The notes under the pieces were generated by a model that was not told the origin of the DNA, ran no database searches, and saw only the letters and a program-made list of their open reading frames with translations. The position numbers and the translations under genes were made by a program. Below are positions 7,457 through 16,941 of a stretch of DNA of 64,000 bases, in pieces. How positions within the stretch are numbered: the first letter of the stretch is position 1; the number at the start of each line of letters is the position of its first letter. Source of the stretch: JAAZFF01 sp964405775 (GTDB taxonomy: Bacteria > Verrucomicrobiota > Kiritimatiellia > RFP12 > UBA3636); the NCBI GenBank assembly GCA_964405775.1, contig CAYOPG010000002.1, positions 1 through 64,000 on the forward strand, read 5' to 3'.

Positions 7457-9469
7457 ATGCAAAAACGCCGCATAGTAGTGACATCAGCCCTGCCGTACGC
7501 AAACGGGGACATACACATAGGGCATCTCGTAGAGTACCTGCAAACAGATTTTTGGGTACGATTCCAGAAGATGCGCGGTCACGAATGCGTTTACGTGTGC
7601 GCAGACGACACGCACGGCACACCTATCATGATACGTGCGCGAAAGGAGGGGATTACCCCAGAGGAGCTGATCGCCGAGAGCTACAAGCGCCATGTCAAGG
7701 ACTTCGCAGATTTCGAAATCGAGTTCGATAACTACTACACAACCAATTCCCCCGAAAACCTCGATTTCTGCACAACCATTTTCAACCGCCTCAAGAAAAA
7801 CAATGCTCTTTTCTACAAGGATGTCCCGCAGCTCTACTGCCCCAATGACAAGATGTTCCTGCCGGATCGTTTTGTCCGTGGCACGTGCCCGAAATGCGGC
7901 GCCAAAGACCAATACGGCGACTCCTGCGAGAAATGCAGCAATACATACTCGCCGGCAGACATGGAAGACGCGCATTGCGCCATTTGCAACACGGGCAAAC
8001 CCGAGATCCGCAACAGCGAGCACATTTTTTTCAATTTGGAGATGTTCCGCGACTTCCTCGCCAACTGGCTGAAATCGCACGTGGCGTCGGACGTAGCCAA
8101 CAAACTGCTCGAATGGTTCGGGGAAGATTCCAAGCTTCTTCCCTGGGACATATCTCGCGACGCCCCGTATTTCGGCTTCGAGATCCCCGACCACCCAGGC
8201 AAGTTTTTCTACGTCTGGCTCGATGCCCCCGTTGGATACATGGCATCCCTGCTCAACTGGTGCAAAAAGAACGGACAAGACTTCGAACAATGGTGGAACA
8301 ATAAAGATGCGGAACTATACCATTTCATCGGAAAGGATATCGTCCGCTTCCACTGCCTATTTTGGCCGGCATTGCTCCACGCATCCGACTACAAAGGCCC
8401 ATCTCAGGTATTCGTGCATGGATTCCTAACCGTCAACGGCGAGAAGATGAGCAAATCGCGCGGCACGTTTATCAACGCCCGCACGTATCTCGAAAATCTC
8501 GATCCCGGGTCTCTTCGCTATTACTACGCGTGCAAGATCAACAACACGACGGACGACGTCGACCTTAGTTTCGATGATTTCATCCAGCGCGTAAACAGCG
8601 ACCTCGTGGGCAAAATCACGAACCTGGCGTCGCGCGGCGCCCAGATGATCAATAAGAAACTTGATAACAAAATGGGAGTCATGGACGATGAAGGCCGTGC
8701 TATCATAGCCGAATTTCGCTCTCTTGCGGAAACGATTGCCGGTCATTACGAGACCCGCCGCTTTTCGCAGGTTCCTGTCGAAGTTTGCCGACTTGCGGAT
8801 CTTGCGAACGAATACTTCGACCGTCAGGAGCCCTGGAAAACCATCAAGACCGACCCCGAGGCAACACGCAAGGTTCTGACATCGATTCTCAACATGTTCC
8901 GGCTTCTCACCATATACCTGACACCAGTACTTCCGCGGTACTCTGAGAAAGTCGCCGCATTGTTTGGCGAGGAAGCTTACACTTGGAAGTCGCTCGATAC
9001 CGATCTGGAAAACCGCGAAATTTCCAATTACGAATATCTTGCAGTACGCGTCTTGCCCGAAAAAGTCGAGGCAATGGTCGAAGCATCGAAGGTGTCCGCT
9101 CCGAACGCTCAGGCTGCAGCCGAGCCGCTCAAGCCGGAAGTCGGAATCGAACAGTTCGCCGCCATCGACCTCCGCGTCGCTCTCGTGGAAAAAGCCACAA
9201 CCGTCGAAGGTTCCGACAAACTGATACAGCTGTCGCTCGACCTCGGCTCACTCGGCAAGCGCAACATATTCTCCGGCATACGCACATCATATCCAGACCC
9301 GGCTGTACTCAACGGCAAACAGATAGTAATCATCGCCAACCTCAAACCGCGCAAGATGCGCTTCGGCGTCTCGGAAGGCATGGTGCTCTCCGCCGGTGGA
9401 GCCGACCACTCGCAGCTCTGCGTACTCGTCCCTGCAGGAGAAGCCAAACCGGGCGACGCCATAGGGTAA
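7457..9469 (+). CDS. metG: Methionyl-tRNA synthetase
   Basis: 670-residue class I tRNA synthetase that charges tRNA-Met and initiator tRNA. The HIGH motif is exact at residues 20-23 and KMSKS is at 330-334. A four-cysteine knuckle region (CPKCGAKDQYGDSCEKC and CAIC) inside the connective peptide binds zinc. The C-terminal 110 residues form an EMAP-II/Trbp111-like tRNA-binding domain (AAIDLRVALVEKA to the end) that normally mediates dimerisation. Length matches E. coli-type MetG. ATG at 7457 follows AAGGA 11 bases upstream. A SpoU-type methylase gene begins 6 bases after the stop, so the two are probably cotranscribed. Confidence 0.97.
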   Translation: MQKRRIVVTSALPYANGDIHIGHLVEYLQTDFWVRFQKMRGHECVYVCADDTHGTPIMIRARKEGITPEELIAESYKRHVKDFADFEIEFDNYYTTNSPENLDFCTTIFNRLKKNNALFYKDVPQLYCPNDKMFLPDRFVRGTCPKCGAKDQYGDSCEKCSNTYSPADMEDAHCAICNTGKPEIRNSEHIFFNLEMFRDFLANWLKSHVASDVANKLLEWFGEDSKLLPWDISRDAPYFGFEIPDHPGKFFYVWLDAPVGYMASLLNWCKKNGQDFEQWWNNKDAELYHFIGKDIVRFHCLFWPALLHASDYKGPSQVFVHGFLTVNGEKMSKSRGTFINARTYLENLDPGSLRYYYACKINNTTDDVDLSFDDFIQRVNSDLVGKITNLASRGAQMINKKLDNKMGVMDDEGRAIIAEFRSLAETIAGHYETRRFSQVPVEVCRLADLANEYFDRQEPWKTIKTDPEATRKVLTSILNMFRLLTIYLTPVLPRYSEKVAALFGEEAYTWKSLDTDLENREISNYEYLAVRVLPEKVEAMVEASKVSAPNAQAAAEPLKPEVGIEQFAAIDLRVALVEKATTVEGSDKLIQLSLDLGSLGKRNIFSGIRTSYPDPAVLNGKQIVIIANLKPRKMRFGVSEGMVLSAGGADHSQLCVLVPAGEAKPGDAIG

Positions 9470-9475
9470 ACTGCC

Positions 9476-10258
9476 GTGGCATCGCCTGAAAGACCGGACA
9501 CCCCCGCTCTGGGCAAATGGAAAACCGCCCTCCGCCTCCTGCGCGCAATCGCCGAGCTGCCGGAGGGTTCACCCGCAAGGGCCGCGAGAATACGCGAGGC
9601 TCACAGACACTTCGCGGAGTCGGGTGTGGAGCGTCTGCAAAAACTCGCGCGCATCCTGCAAGAAGGCATGGATGACAAGCAGCTGCTCTGCGCCATCGTT
9701 CCAGTAGAACGCGTCGCAACGCGTCAGCGCGTGACCGACGCGGATATGCAGCTCATCTCCACAGACTCCACCGCCGCTGTTGCCGACACATTCCCGCTCA
9801 CGATCGTGGCGGACAACCTGCGCTCCGCTATGAACATCGGCGGCATATTCCGCACCGCAGAATTCTTCGGCGCGCAAGAGGTGTGGCTATGTGGATACAC
9901 TGCCACGCCGGATCATCCCCACGTGGCAAAGTCGGCGATGGGCTCGGAGCTGCTGGTTCCATGGCGTACCTTCACGGATGTACGCGATGCAATCGCAGAA
10001 TTGCATTCTCAAGGGCGTGCTGTCTATGCCCTTGAGACCGCGGAAAATGCACAAGACGTTACCGAGTTTAAGTATGAGTTTCCTTCCGCGATTCTACTTG
10101 GCAACGAGAGGTTCGGACTCGATCCAGAAGTTGTGTCACTTTCCGACGCCGTCCTCGCCATACGGTCGAACGGCTCTAAAAACTCTCTTAACGTGGTTTC
10201 CGCCGCTGCGATTACGCTCTGCGCGGCTAGGAGTTCGTTTGGTTCCGTCCGCCGCTGA
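9476..10258 (+). CDS. TrmH/SpoU-family RNA 2'-O-methyltransferase
   Basis: 260-residue SPOUT methyltransferase. The N-terminal 95 residues form a variable extension. The catalytic domain shows all three SpoU motifs: NLRSAMNIGGIFRTAEFFG (motif 1), LLGNERFGLD (motif 2) and GSKNSLNVVSAAAI (motif 3). These form the trefoil-knot SAM site for 2'-O-ribose methylation of tRNA or rRNA; the target is not evident. GTG start. It sits directly after metG, which suits a translation-related operon. Its 3' end overlaps the convergent lipoyl synthase fusion by 32 bases. Confidence 0.88.
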   Translation: MASPERPDTPALGKWKTALRLLRAIAELPEGSPARAARIREAHRHFAESGVERLQKLARILQEGMDDKQLLCAIVPVERVATRQRVTDADMQLISTDSTAAVADTFPLTIVADNLRSAMNIGGIFRTAEFFGAQEVWLCGYTATPDHPHVAKSAMGSELLVPWRTFTDVRDAIAELHSQGRAVYALETAENAQDVTEFKYEFPSAILLGNERFGLDPEVVSLSDAVLAIRSNGSKNSLNVVSAAAITLCAARSSFGSVRR

Positions 10259-11894
10259 CTTTCGCGCGGTCGGCAAGTTCGCGGGCGTGGTAGCTGCTGC
10301 GCACAAGCGGTCCGCTCATGACGTCCACGAACCCGAAAGAGAGAGCTTCCTCCCGCCAGGCTTCGAACTCCTCCGGGGTGAGATGCCTTACAAGTGGCTG
10401 GTGATCGTTTGTTGGCGGGAGATATTGACCAATTGTCAGCAAAGACACTCCGGCCGCTCTGAGGTCGGCGAAAACTTCGCGCACCTCCTCGTCCTCTTCC
10501 CCGAGTCCTAGCATCATTCCCGATTTTACGGGTATGCCGCGTCCAAGCCTTACGGCGTTTGCGAGTACGCCAAGCGAGCGGTCGTATGTCGCCGTGCTGC
10601 GGATGGCGGATGAGAGGCGGCGGACAGTTTCTATATTGTGGTTAAACACTTCAGGGCGCGCGTCAAGAACCGTCATTAGTGGTTCCTTGTGTCCGCCGAA
10701 GTCGGGAGTCAGCACCTCGACCCCGGCGCCGGGGCATTTTCGTCGAATCGCCAATATTGCATCTCGAAAAGCTCCAGCTCCGCCGTCGGGGAGATCGTCG
10801 CGCGTGACGCTGGTCACCACAACGAATGAGAGCTTCAGTCTGTGTACCGCCTCAGCGAGCCGCTCGGCCTCGTCGGGGTCGGGGGGAGCTGGATGTCCAC
10901 CGGTACCAACGGCGCAGAAGCGGCAGTTGCGCGTGCATGTGTTTCCGAGGATCAGGAAGGTGGCCGTGCCATCGGAGAAGCATTTCCCCAAGTTTGGACA
11001 ATGCGCGCTGGCGCAGACGGTGTTGAGATGGAGATCGGAAAGAATGTCTGTTACATGTTTACGGCTGCCGGCGCTGGACTTGACCCTTAGCCAGTCTGGT
11101 GATTTGTGGCGTGTGTTTTTCTGGTCGCTGGGTGTAGCAGAAGTTCCTTTGTTATTCCAGGCTTCTGTAGCAAATTGGTTGTCGACAAGAGCTTGGGCGC
11201 GAGAAAAGATCTCTTCGGGTGGCCTCCAGACAGTGTAACCAGAGGGGGAAAACGTTGCGAATGAGCGTATTATTGTATCGCGAAGGCGCTCCCAATCGCC
11301 CCCAGTTGCTTCCAGCCGGACGCTGCCTTGTGTCAGGGTGCCCACTCTGCCACGGTATTGCGCCGCGCCTGCGTATTTTGAGCCATCTGCCCCCAGGATG
11401 TCATGGCGTGCAGGCGATTCGAAGCACCGCATACAGCGCAAATCGACCCCTTTGGATCGTTTGTCCTGGAGATGAAATTCCTTGCCGAGTTCATTACCTA
11501 TGACGGAGTGTATCAGACGATAGCTTTCGTGTATTTCCATTTTCGCGATGGCATGTTCCGCCGGCAGGATAAGGGAGTATGTCAGGTCATCACCGTGCCA
11601 CACGACTCCTCCGCCTGTTGGCCGACGGACGCATTCGTGGTCGGCAGGGAGGTCGGAAGGCTTGAGTTGGGAGCGCCCGAAAGAGACGGCAGGACGTTCC
11701 CAGCGGTAAATGCGGAGAACCGGGGCGGACAGCATTGCGGCGCTGTCAAGCAGTGCTTGGTCCAACGCCATGTTTAACGCGGCGCCATGCTCGCCATCAA
11801 GCCAAAGGAGCCAGGACGCTTCCGGCGTGGCCTGAAGGTTCTGGTTTGTTACGCGCTGTGCCGGGTTTTCAGAACCGGCGTGTTCTCCTCTCAT
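10227..11894 (-). CDS. Fused octanoyl/lipoyl transferase (LipM/LplA type) and lipoyl synthase
   Basis: A single 555-residue reading frame joins two lipoate-pathway enzymes. Residues about 28-245 are a cofactor-transferase (BPL/LplA/LipB fold) domain: RRPTGGGVVWH and DLTYS, C157 in the RCFESPARHDIL context that matches the LipM active-site cysteine, then SKYAGAAQYR. Residues about 265-545 are lipoyl synthase: auxiliary cluster cysteines C294, C299 and C305, the radical-SAM motif CTRNCRFC (C320, C324, C327), and a terminal RSSYHA serine. Together they could move octanoate onto a carrier domain and insert both sulfurs. The linker (245-265) is polar and low-complexity. The exact start is uncertain; an N-gap lies 62 bases upstream. 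Domain calls are firm; transferase versus ligase activity is inferred. Confidence 0.9.
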   Translation of the reverse strand: MRGEHAGSENPAQRVTNQNLQATPEASWLLWLDGEHGAALNMALDQALLDSAAMLSAPVLRIYRWERPAVSFGRSQLKPSDLPADHECVRRPTGGGVVWHGDDLTYSLILPAEHAIAKMEIHESYRLIHSVIGNELGKEFHLQDKRSKGVDLRCMRCFESPARHDILGADGSKYAGAAQYRGRVGTLTQGSVRLEATGGDWERLRDTIIRSFATFSPSGYTVWRPPEEIFSRAQALVDNQFATEAWNNKGTSATPSDQKNTRHKSPDWLRVKSSAGSRKHVTDILSDLHLNTVCASAHCPNLGKCFSDGTATFLILGNTCTRNCRFCAVGTGGHPAPPDPDEAERLAEAVHRLKLSFVVVTSVTRDDLPDGGAGAFRDAILAIRRKCPGAGVEVLTPDFGGHKEPLMTVLDARPEVFNHNIETVRRLSSAIRSTATYDRSLGVLANAVRLGRGIPVKSGMMLGLGEEDEEVREVFADLRAAGVSLLTIGQYLPPTNDHQPLVRHLTPEEFEAWREEALSFGFVDVMSGPLVRSSYHARELADRAKVSGGRNQTNS

Positions 11895-11955
11895 TTCAAC
11901 TTCCTTGCTGTTTTGCTATATGGGTCTCCAACTATAGCATATAATCGAAGCCTTG

Positions 11956-12055
11956 NNNNNNNNNNNNNNNNNNNNNNNNNNNNNNNNNNNNNNNNNNNNN
12001 NNNNNNNNNNNNNNNNNNNNNNNNNNNNNNNNNNNNNNNNNNNNNNNNNNNNNNN
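11956..12055. other. Assembly gap (100 N)
   Basis: Exactly 100 N, a conventional scaffold spacer of unknown true size. The flanks share no obvious overlap, unlike the gap at 19389. The promoter, and possibly the true 5' end of the copper ATPase gene, may be hidden here, along with the promoter of the lipoyl synthase fusion. Confidence 0.98.
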
Positions 12056-14353
12056 ATGAATAAAGAAAACGAAGTCCGCGATCCAGTGTGCGGTATGAGG
12101 GTGGAGCCCGAAAAAGCTGCCGGCCACAGTAGCCACAACGGCGAGGAATATTATTTTTGTTCAAAACACTGCAAGGAGAAGTTTGACACCGCCCCGGAAT
12201 CCTACACGGGTGGTAGGCCGCGCCCCGCGCCTGTGGCAGGAAGCGGACCGTATACATGCCCTATGCATCCGGAGGTGCTGCAGGAAGCACCGGGCGACTG
12301 CCCTGAATGCGGGATGGCGCTGGAGCCGCAGACGGTTTCTGCCGATGACGGAAAGAATCCCGAACTCGTTGACATGACGCGGAGGTTCTGGCTCGGGCTC
12401 GTCCTGACCATCCCCGTTTTTGTCTTGGCGATGTCGCACATGGTGCCTTCGGTCGACCATCACAGCTTCGCAATGAGCGACTTATCGCGTTGGATTCAGT
12501 TTATACTATCGACGCCGGTTGTTCTTGTGGCCGGCTGGCCGTTTTTCAAACGTGGATGGCGCTCTATAATCACAGGGCGCTTTAACATGTTTACGCTGAT
12601 TTCCATCGGCGTTGGCGCGGCTTATACATACAGTGTTGTGGCAATGCTGGCGCCTGATGTTTTTCCGGTCGCGCCCGAAGGTGGAAAACCCGCAATATAT
12701 TTCGAATCGGCGGCTATGATCATCGTCCTTGTGCTTATGGGGCAGGTGCTCGAACTGCGGGCACGCGCCAAGACCGGCAGCGCCATTCGTTCGCTTCTCG
12801 ACCTGGCGCCGGAGACTGCGCGAATTGTCGAGGATGGCGAGGAACGGGATGTGCCTCTGGACACGGTCGTCGTGGGGGCGGTTCTGCGTGTGAGACCGGG
12901 CGGCAAAATCCCTGTCGACGGTGTTCTGCTTGAGGGCGGGGCGGCGGTTGACGAATCAATGATAACAGGGGAGCCGATTCCAGTGGATAAGACGGCAGGA
13001 GATGCTGTAACTGGTGGAACCCTCAACACAACGGGGAGCTTCCTAATGAGGGCGGAGCGGGTTGGCGGCGATACCGTACTCGCGCGCATTGTTCAGATGG
13101 TTGCTGATGCGCAGCGCAGCCGCGCGCCGATTCAGGCACTGGCGGACAAAGTGGCGGGCTATTTTGTTCCTGCCGTTCTGGCTGTCGCGGTCGTTACGTT
13201 CATCGTCTGGTTCCTTGCCGGACCCGACCCGCGTTTGGCACACGCGTTGATCAACTCTGTGTCAGTACTGATAATAGCGTGTCCCTGTGCGCTCGGGCTG
13301 GCAACTCCTGTGTCTGTAATGGTCGGCATTGGGCGAGGGGCGCAAGAGGGCGTACTGATACGCAACGCCGAGGCAATCGAGACAATGGAGAAGGTGGACA
13401 CGCTCGTAGTGGACAAAACAGGGACACTCACCGCTGGTATGCCTGTTCTTGAAAGTGTGATTCCAGCCGGCGGCAATGACGAAAGCGGCGTGCTGATCGC
13501 CGCCGCATCTGTCGAGCAGAACAGCGAACACCCTCTTGCGGCTCCGATTGTTGCCGGAGCCAAAGAGCGGGGACTGGAGTTGGAGGCAGTGTCTGACTTC
13601 GAGTCATTCACCGGTGGGGGAGTAGCTGGTGTTTTTGCCGGCAGGCGAGTGGCGGTCGGCAAATTTGCCTTCCTTAAAGGTATCGGCGTGTCAGGTTTGG
13701 ATGAGCTTTCGGTTCAGGCAGCCGGGTTGCAATCCGAGGGCAAGAGCGCCATGTTCGCCGCCATAGACGGCAAAGCGGCAGGAGTGCTTGCGGTATCAGA
13801 TCCCATCAAGCAATCCGCATCCGAGGCGATCGGGGAACTTCATCGTCTGGGTTTGAAAGTCATAATGCTGACGGGAGACAACGAGCGGACCGCCAACTTC
13901 GTCGCGGCAAAGCTGGGCATTGATCAGGTAGAGGCGGGTGTCGAGCCTCGGCACAAGCACGAGCGTATAAAGGAACTTCGGGAAGAGGGGCGCATCGTTG
14001 CCATGGCTGGAGATGGCATAAACGACGCTCCTGCTCTCGCCGCCGCGCATGTCGGCATTGCGATGGGCACAGGCACCGATGTTGCGATAGAGAGCGCGGG
14101 CATCACTCTTGTAAAGGGGGATCTCCGCGGAATTGTCAAATCTGTCAAGCTCAGCCGCGCCATGATGCGCAACATAAGGCAGAACTTGTTCTTCGCGTTC
14201 GTTTACAATCTTGTTGGCGTTCCGATAGCAGCGGGTGTTATTTATCCATTCACAGGTATGTCGCTCAGCCCTGTAATCGCCGGCGCGGCGATGAGTTTCA
14301 GCTCGGTGTCCGTTATTGCAAACGCGTTGAGGCTCCGCCGCCAGAAGCTGTGA
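12056..14353 (+). CDS. Copper-translocating P1B-type ATPase with YHS domain
   Basis: 765-residue heavy-metal ATPase of the inner membrane, most like CopA/CopB-type copper exporters. Domain order: YHS metal-binding domain (about 9-51, DPVCGM and CSKHCKEKF), heavy-metal-binding domain (about 66-92, YTCPMHPEV and [10 protein letters not shown]), paired transmembrane helices, TGE actuator loop (ITGEPIPV), CPC metal site (C409-P410-C411), phosphorylation motif DKTGTLT (D453) and hinge GDGINDAP. There is no ferredoxin-like HMA domain. The ATG is the first base after an N-gap, so the true start may be upstream. Metal specificity (Cu+ versus Cu2+/Ag+) is inferred from family resemblance. Confidence 0.92.
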   Translation: MNKENEVRDPVCGMRVEPEKAAGHSSHNGEEYYFCSKHCKEKFDTAPESYTGGRPRPAPVAGSGPYTCPMHPEVLQEAPGDCPECGMALEPQTVSADDGKNPELVDMTRRFWLGLVLTIPVFVLAMSHMVPSVDHHSFAMSDLSRWIQFILSTPVVLVAGWPFFKRGWRSIITGRFNMFTLISIGVGAAYTYSVVAMLAPDVFPVAPEGGKPAIYFESAAMIIVLVLMGQVLELRARAKTGSAIRSLLDLAPETARIVEDGEERDVPLDTVVVGAVLRVRPGGKIPVDGVLLEGGAAVDESMITGEPIPVDKTAGDAVTGGTLNTTGSFLMRAERVGGDTVLARIVQMVADAQRSRAPIQALADKVAGYFVPAVLAVAVVTFIVWFLAGPDPRLAHALINSVSVLIIACPCALGLATPVSVMVGIGRGAQEGVLIRNAEAIETMEKVDTLVVDKTGTLTAGMPVLESVIPAGGNDESGVLIAAASVEQNSEHPLAAPIVAGAKERGLELEAVSDFESFTGGGVAGVFAGRRVAVGKFAFLKGIGVSGLDELSVQAAGLQSEGKSAMFAAIDGKAAGVLAVSDPIKQSASEAIGELHRLGLKVIMLTGDNERTANFVAAKLGIDQVEAGVEPRHKHERIKELREEGRIVAMAGDGINDAPALAAAHVGIAMGTGTDVAIESAGITLVKGDLRGIVKSVKLSRAMMRNIRQNLFFAFVYNLVGVPIAAGVIYPFTGMSLSPVIAGAAMSFSSVSVIANALRLRRQKL

Positions 14354-14487
14354 AAAGTCATGCCTGTCACGTTGTTCCCGGGTTCCGCGCCGGTTTGTGG
14401 CAGAGTGTAAACCCTCCCACTTACAATTTTAGTATGGACACTTCAAACAATGGTCAGTTGGAGGCGAATGTTTTTTGCATTTTTCAT

Positions 14488-14516
14488 TTGAATTTGGTTT
14501 GGGTTTCGGGTAGTAT
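14488..14516 (+). promoter_or_regulatory. Sigma70-type promoter of the pilus operon
   Basis: TTGAAT (14488-14493), a 17-base spacer, TAGTAT (14511-14516). It lies about 75 bases ahead of the first pilus gene in an otherwise gene-free stretch (14354-14590), and no other promoter-like sequence is evident before the five-gene operon. Confidence 0.5.
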
Positions 14517-14590
14517 AGCGAGTAAACCAATGGCAGAATAGTTTTGTGGTCTGCTTTGAGGTCACGGAAAAAGCAAAAGGAATGGACGAT

Positions 14591-15229
14591 ATGAAAAGAC
14601 TTAAGACATGCTTGCCAGCCTTAGTTGTGGTTGGAGTTTTGGCTTTGTTTTCTTTCAGTGACATCTTTGCGCAGGCGCCTGCGCCCGGTACTGCCGCTCC
14701 GGCTGCAAGATTGTTGCGGATCACCGACATGACGAAGTTGGGCAAGGATGCGTTGCAGCGCGCCCCAAGTCTCGGCAACAGGGGACCCAAGGGGAGGAAC
14801 TGGGGGACTTTTAATGTTGAGTTCGAGACCTACCCGCAGTGGATTGACGACATGTCGATCACATTCACAGTGATGGTTGACAATCCGAGAGCTGTGGAAA
14901 ACGAAAAGAGATTTTCACTTTTCACCGTGACATCACTTTACAGAGACATCGCCATGGGGCGTGATCATAAGGCGGGGGTGGTTCTTCTGCCGACCGCGTT
15001 GGAGCGCTATGGCAACATGATTGGCTTCTCTGTTCAGATTTACGTGTCGGGCGAGCTTGCTGGCGAGGCGGGAGTCGGCGACGGCCTCCTGCGCACTCAG
15101 GACAAGTGGTGGTCCAACCCGCAGATTACCGGTGCTCCAAATGTGCAGAAACTTGATGGATATCTGCTTGAGCGGTCGAAGTCGGTCTTCGCATTAGTAG
15201 ACCCCGATTCATACGAGGTAAGCAGGTAG
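14591..15229 (+). CDS. Secreted protein, first gene of the pilus operon (Amuc_1102-like position)
   Basis: 212-residue exported protein of unknown function. MKRLKTCLPALVVVGVLALF is a signal peptide ending near SDIFAQA. The rest is a compact globular domain with many aromatic residues (NWGTFNVEFETYPQWIDDMS, DKWWSNPQ). ATG 14591 is chosen because AAAGG lies about 8 bases upstream and the signal peptide begins here; ATG 14582 is the alternative. The stop codon overlaps the next gene's GTG (TAGTG). Its place before a PilM gene matches the Amuc_1102 gene of Akkermansia's pilus cluster. This is a positional call backed by size, not by sequence search. Confidence 0.75.
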   Translation: MKRLKTCLPALVVVGVLALFSFSDIFAQAPAPGTAAPAARLLRITDMTKLGKDALQRAPSLGNRGPKGRNWGTFNVEFETYPQWIDDMSITFTVMVDNPRAVENEKRFSLFTVTSLYRDIAMGRDHKAGVVLLPTALERYGNMIGFSVQIYVSGELAGEAGVGDGLLRTQDKWWSNPQITGAPNVQKLDGYLLERSKSVFALVDPDSYEVSR

Positions 15230-16941
15230 TGTCTTCGAAAAACAGACTGCTGACTCTGGATGTAGGTTCCAGTAAGATAGTGCTCGCAGAGTTTACGGTG
15301 GGCAGAAATGCCGTACCGACGCTTACTCGATATGCAGTAAAGCCGCTTGACTCCTTATCTCAGGAAGCGAGCGTGCGTTCTCTTTACTCGGTTTCCGGGG
15401 ATGTCCGCGAAATGATGATTGAGAACGGCATAAAGCCAGCACCTATGTGCGTATCGCTTTCAGGGCAGGCTGTATTCCCTCGTTTTGTAAAGCTCCCGCC
15501 GGTCGAGCAGGATAAAATCGACGAGATGTTGTTGTACGAGGCTCAGGAGAACCTTCCATTCCCTGTCGAGGAGGTTGTATGGGACTATCAGGTTGTCGCG
15601 GACACGGATGTTGAGCTTGACGCTCTTATTGTGGCAACTAAGAGGGACACAGCTCAGGAGGCCATTCTTTTCGGCGAACAGTGCGGCGTGCGCATTGAGA
15701 TCATAGACGCCATTCCATTTACTCTTTACAACAGCATGCGCTTCAACTACTCCGACGAGGGCGGTTGCACCATGCTTCTGGACATCGGCGCGCGTTCCAC
15801 GAACCTGATTTTCGTTGAGGGGGCAAAGGTATTCACGCGCAGCATCCCGGTTGCCGGAAACACCATTACCAACGATATTGCTCGCAGCCTTTCCATAACT
15901 CCCGCAGAGGCCGAGGCACTCAAGAAAGACATAGGTGTAGTGGCACTGGGAGGCAATTACGCCGTGATGGGCGACGAGACCGCTGACAAGGTTTCAAAGG
16001 TGATCCGAAATGTTGTCACTCGCCTTCATTCTGAGGTGACCCGTTCGATCAATTTCTACCGCAGCCAGCAAGACGGATCGGTGCCCAACAAGCTTTATCT
16101 GACCGGGGGCGCCTCTCTTACGCGCCACATGGACACCTTCTTCCGTGAGAAGCTTGACATAGACGTGGAGTATCTGAATCCGTTTGTTAACGTTCCTGTC
16201 GCATCAGGCTTGGAGGACGACCAGAGTTCTCTGTTTCTCATGGCGCCAGTCGTCGGGCTTGCGCTTCGCGGTGGTGTAAAGTGCCCCTTGGAAATAAATC
16301 TTTTGCCCCGCGAGGTGGTGGATGAGCGACGGTTCGCTCGCCGCCTGCCGTTTTTCGGGGTGGCGGTGGTGGGTCTGGTCCTTACTCTTCTCTGTTGGTT
16401 CGGTTTCGCAAGTATGCAGCGCAGCACCTACACGGCGCAACACAATGCGGTCAGCCAGCGTATTGATAAATTCAGGGGGCTTCAAGGCCGCATTGACACG
16501 ATAGATTCGGAGATGGCGGAGGTCGCTCAAAAGACGGCTTACATCACGGAGATGGCGGCGGCAAGGGCGTCGTATTCCGGAGTGGTCAACGCTGTGCGAG
16601 ATGCAATGATCCCCGGTACTTGGCTGAGGTCAATTACATTCGAACGGGACGAGGCCGATGGTTCTGGATACGTGCAGATAGTGGTGCGTGGTTACAAGAT
16701 TGAGCTCGACAAGCTTGTGAGCGCCCGCGGCGGGTCAGCCTCGGAACTGCTTCTTGGCAACCTCAGGAAAAACGCGGAGTTTTTCGAGACAGAAGGCTCC
16801 AGAGTTCTGTCTGACAAAGTGATCGCCGTTGGGGAGGCCACCGCGAAAGTTGATCTCAGCGAGTTGAGCGTGCGCGTTAAGCTTAAACGTACCCCTGGCG
16901 TTTTGGACGCTAATTGGAGCGAGAGGATGGCAACCAAATGA
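15229..16941 (+). CDS. pilM: PilM-like actin-fold protein fused to a PilN-like membrane domain
   Basis: 570 residues. Residues 1-360 are a PilM/FtsA-like ATPase fold: LTLDVGSSKIVLAEF phosphate-1 loop, LLLDIGARSTNLIFVEG, PVAGNTITNDIA and YLTGGASLTRHMD. A single transmembrane helix at about 373-393 follows a basic stretch (ERRFARR). The remaining 170 residues resemble PilN: coiled coil, then a ferredoxin-like periplasmic domain (PGTWLRSITFE, VRGYKIELDKL). In canonical type IV pili PilM (cytoplasmic) and PilN (inner membrane) are separate partners of the alignment complex; here they are one chain. GTG start overlaps the previous stop by one base. Corresponds in position to Amuc_1101. Confidence 0.88.
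   Translation: MSSKNRLLTLDVGSSKIVLAEFTVGRNAVPTLTRYAVKPLDSLSQEASVRSLYSVSGDVREMMIENGIKPAPMCVSLSGQAVFPRFVKLPPVEQDKIDEMLLYEAQENLPFPVEEVVWDYQVVADTDVELDALIVATKRDTAQEAILFGEQCGVRIEIIDAIPFTLYNSMRFNYSDEGGCTMLLDIGARSTNLIFVEGAKVFTRSIPVAGNTITNDIARSLSITPAEAEALKKDIGVVALGGNYAVMGDETADKVSKVIRNVVTRLHSEVTRSINFYRSQQDGSVPNKLYLTGGASLTRHMDTFFREKLDIDVEYLNPFVNVPVASGLEDDQSSLFLMAPVVGLALRGGVKCPLEINLLPREVVDERRFARRLPFFGVAVVGLVLTLLCWFGFASMQRSTYTAQHNAVSQRIDKFRGLQGRIDTIDSEMAEVAQKTAYITEMAAARASYSGVVNAVRDAMIPGTWLRSITFERDEADGSGYVQIVVRGYKIELDKLVSARGGSASELLLGNLRKNAEFFETEGSRVLSDKVIAVGEATAKVDLSELSVRVKLKRTPGVLDANWSERMATK

Noticed and set aside
7484..8290. Minus-strand 268-codon open frame
   Set aside because: Antisense to metG, which has intact HIGH, KMSKS and zinc motifs.
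14350..14541. Small plus-strand ORF between the copper ATPase and the pilus operon
   Set aside because: No ribosome site or protein-like composition, and it runs through the proposed pilus promoter.
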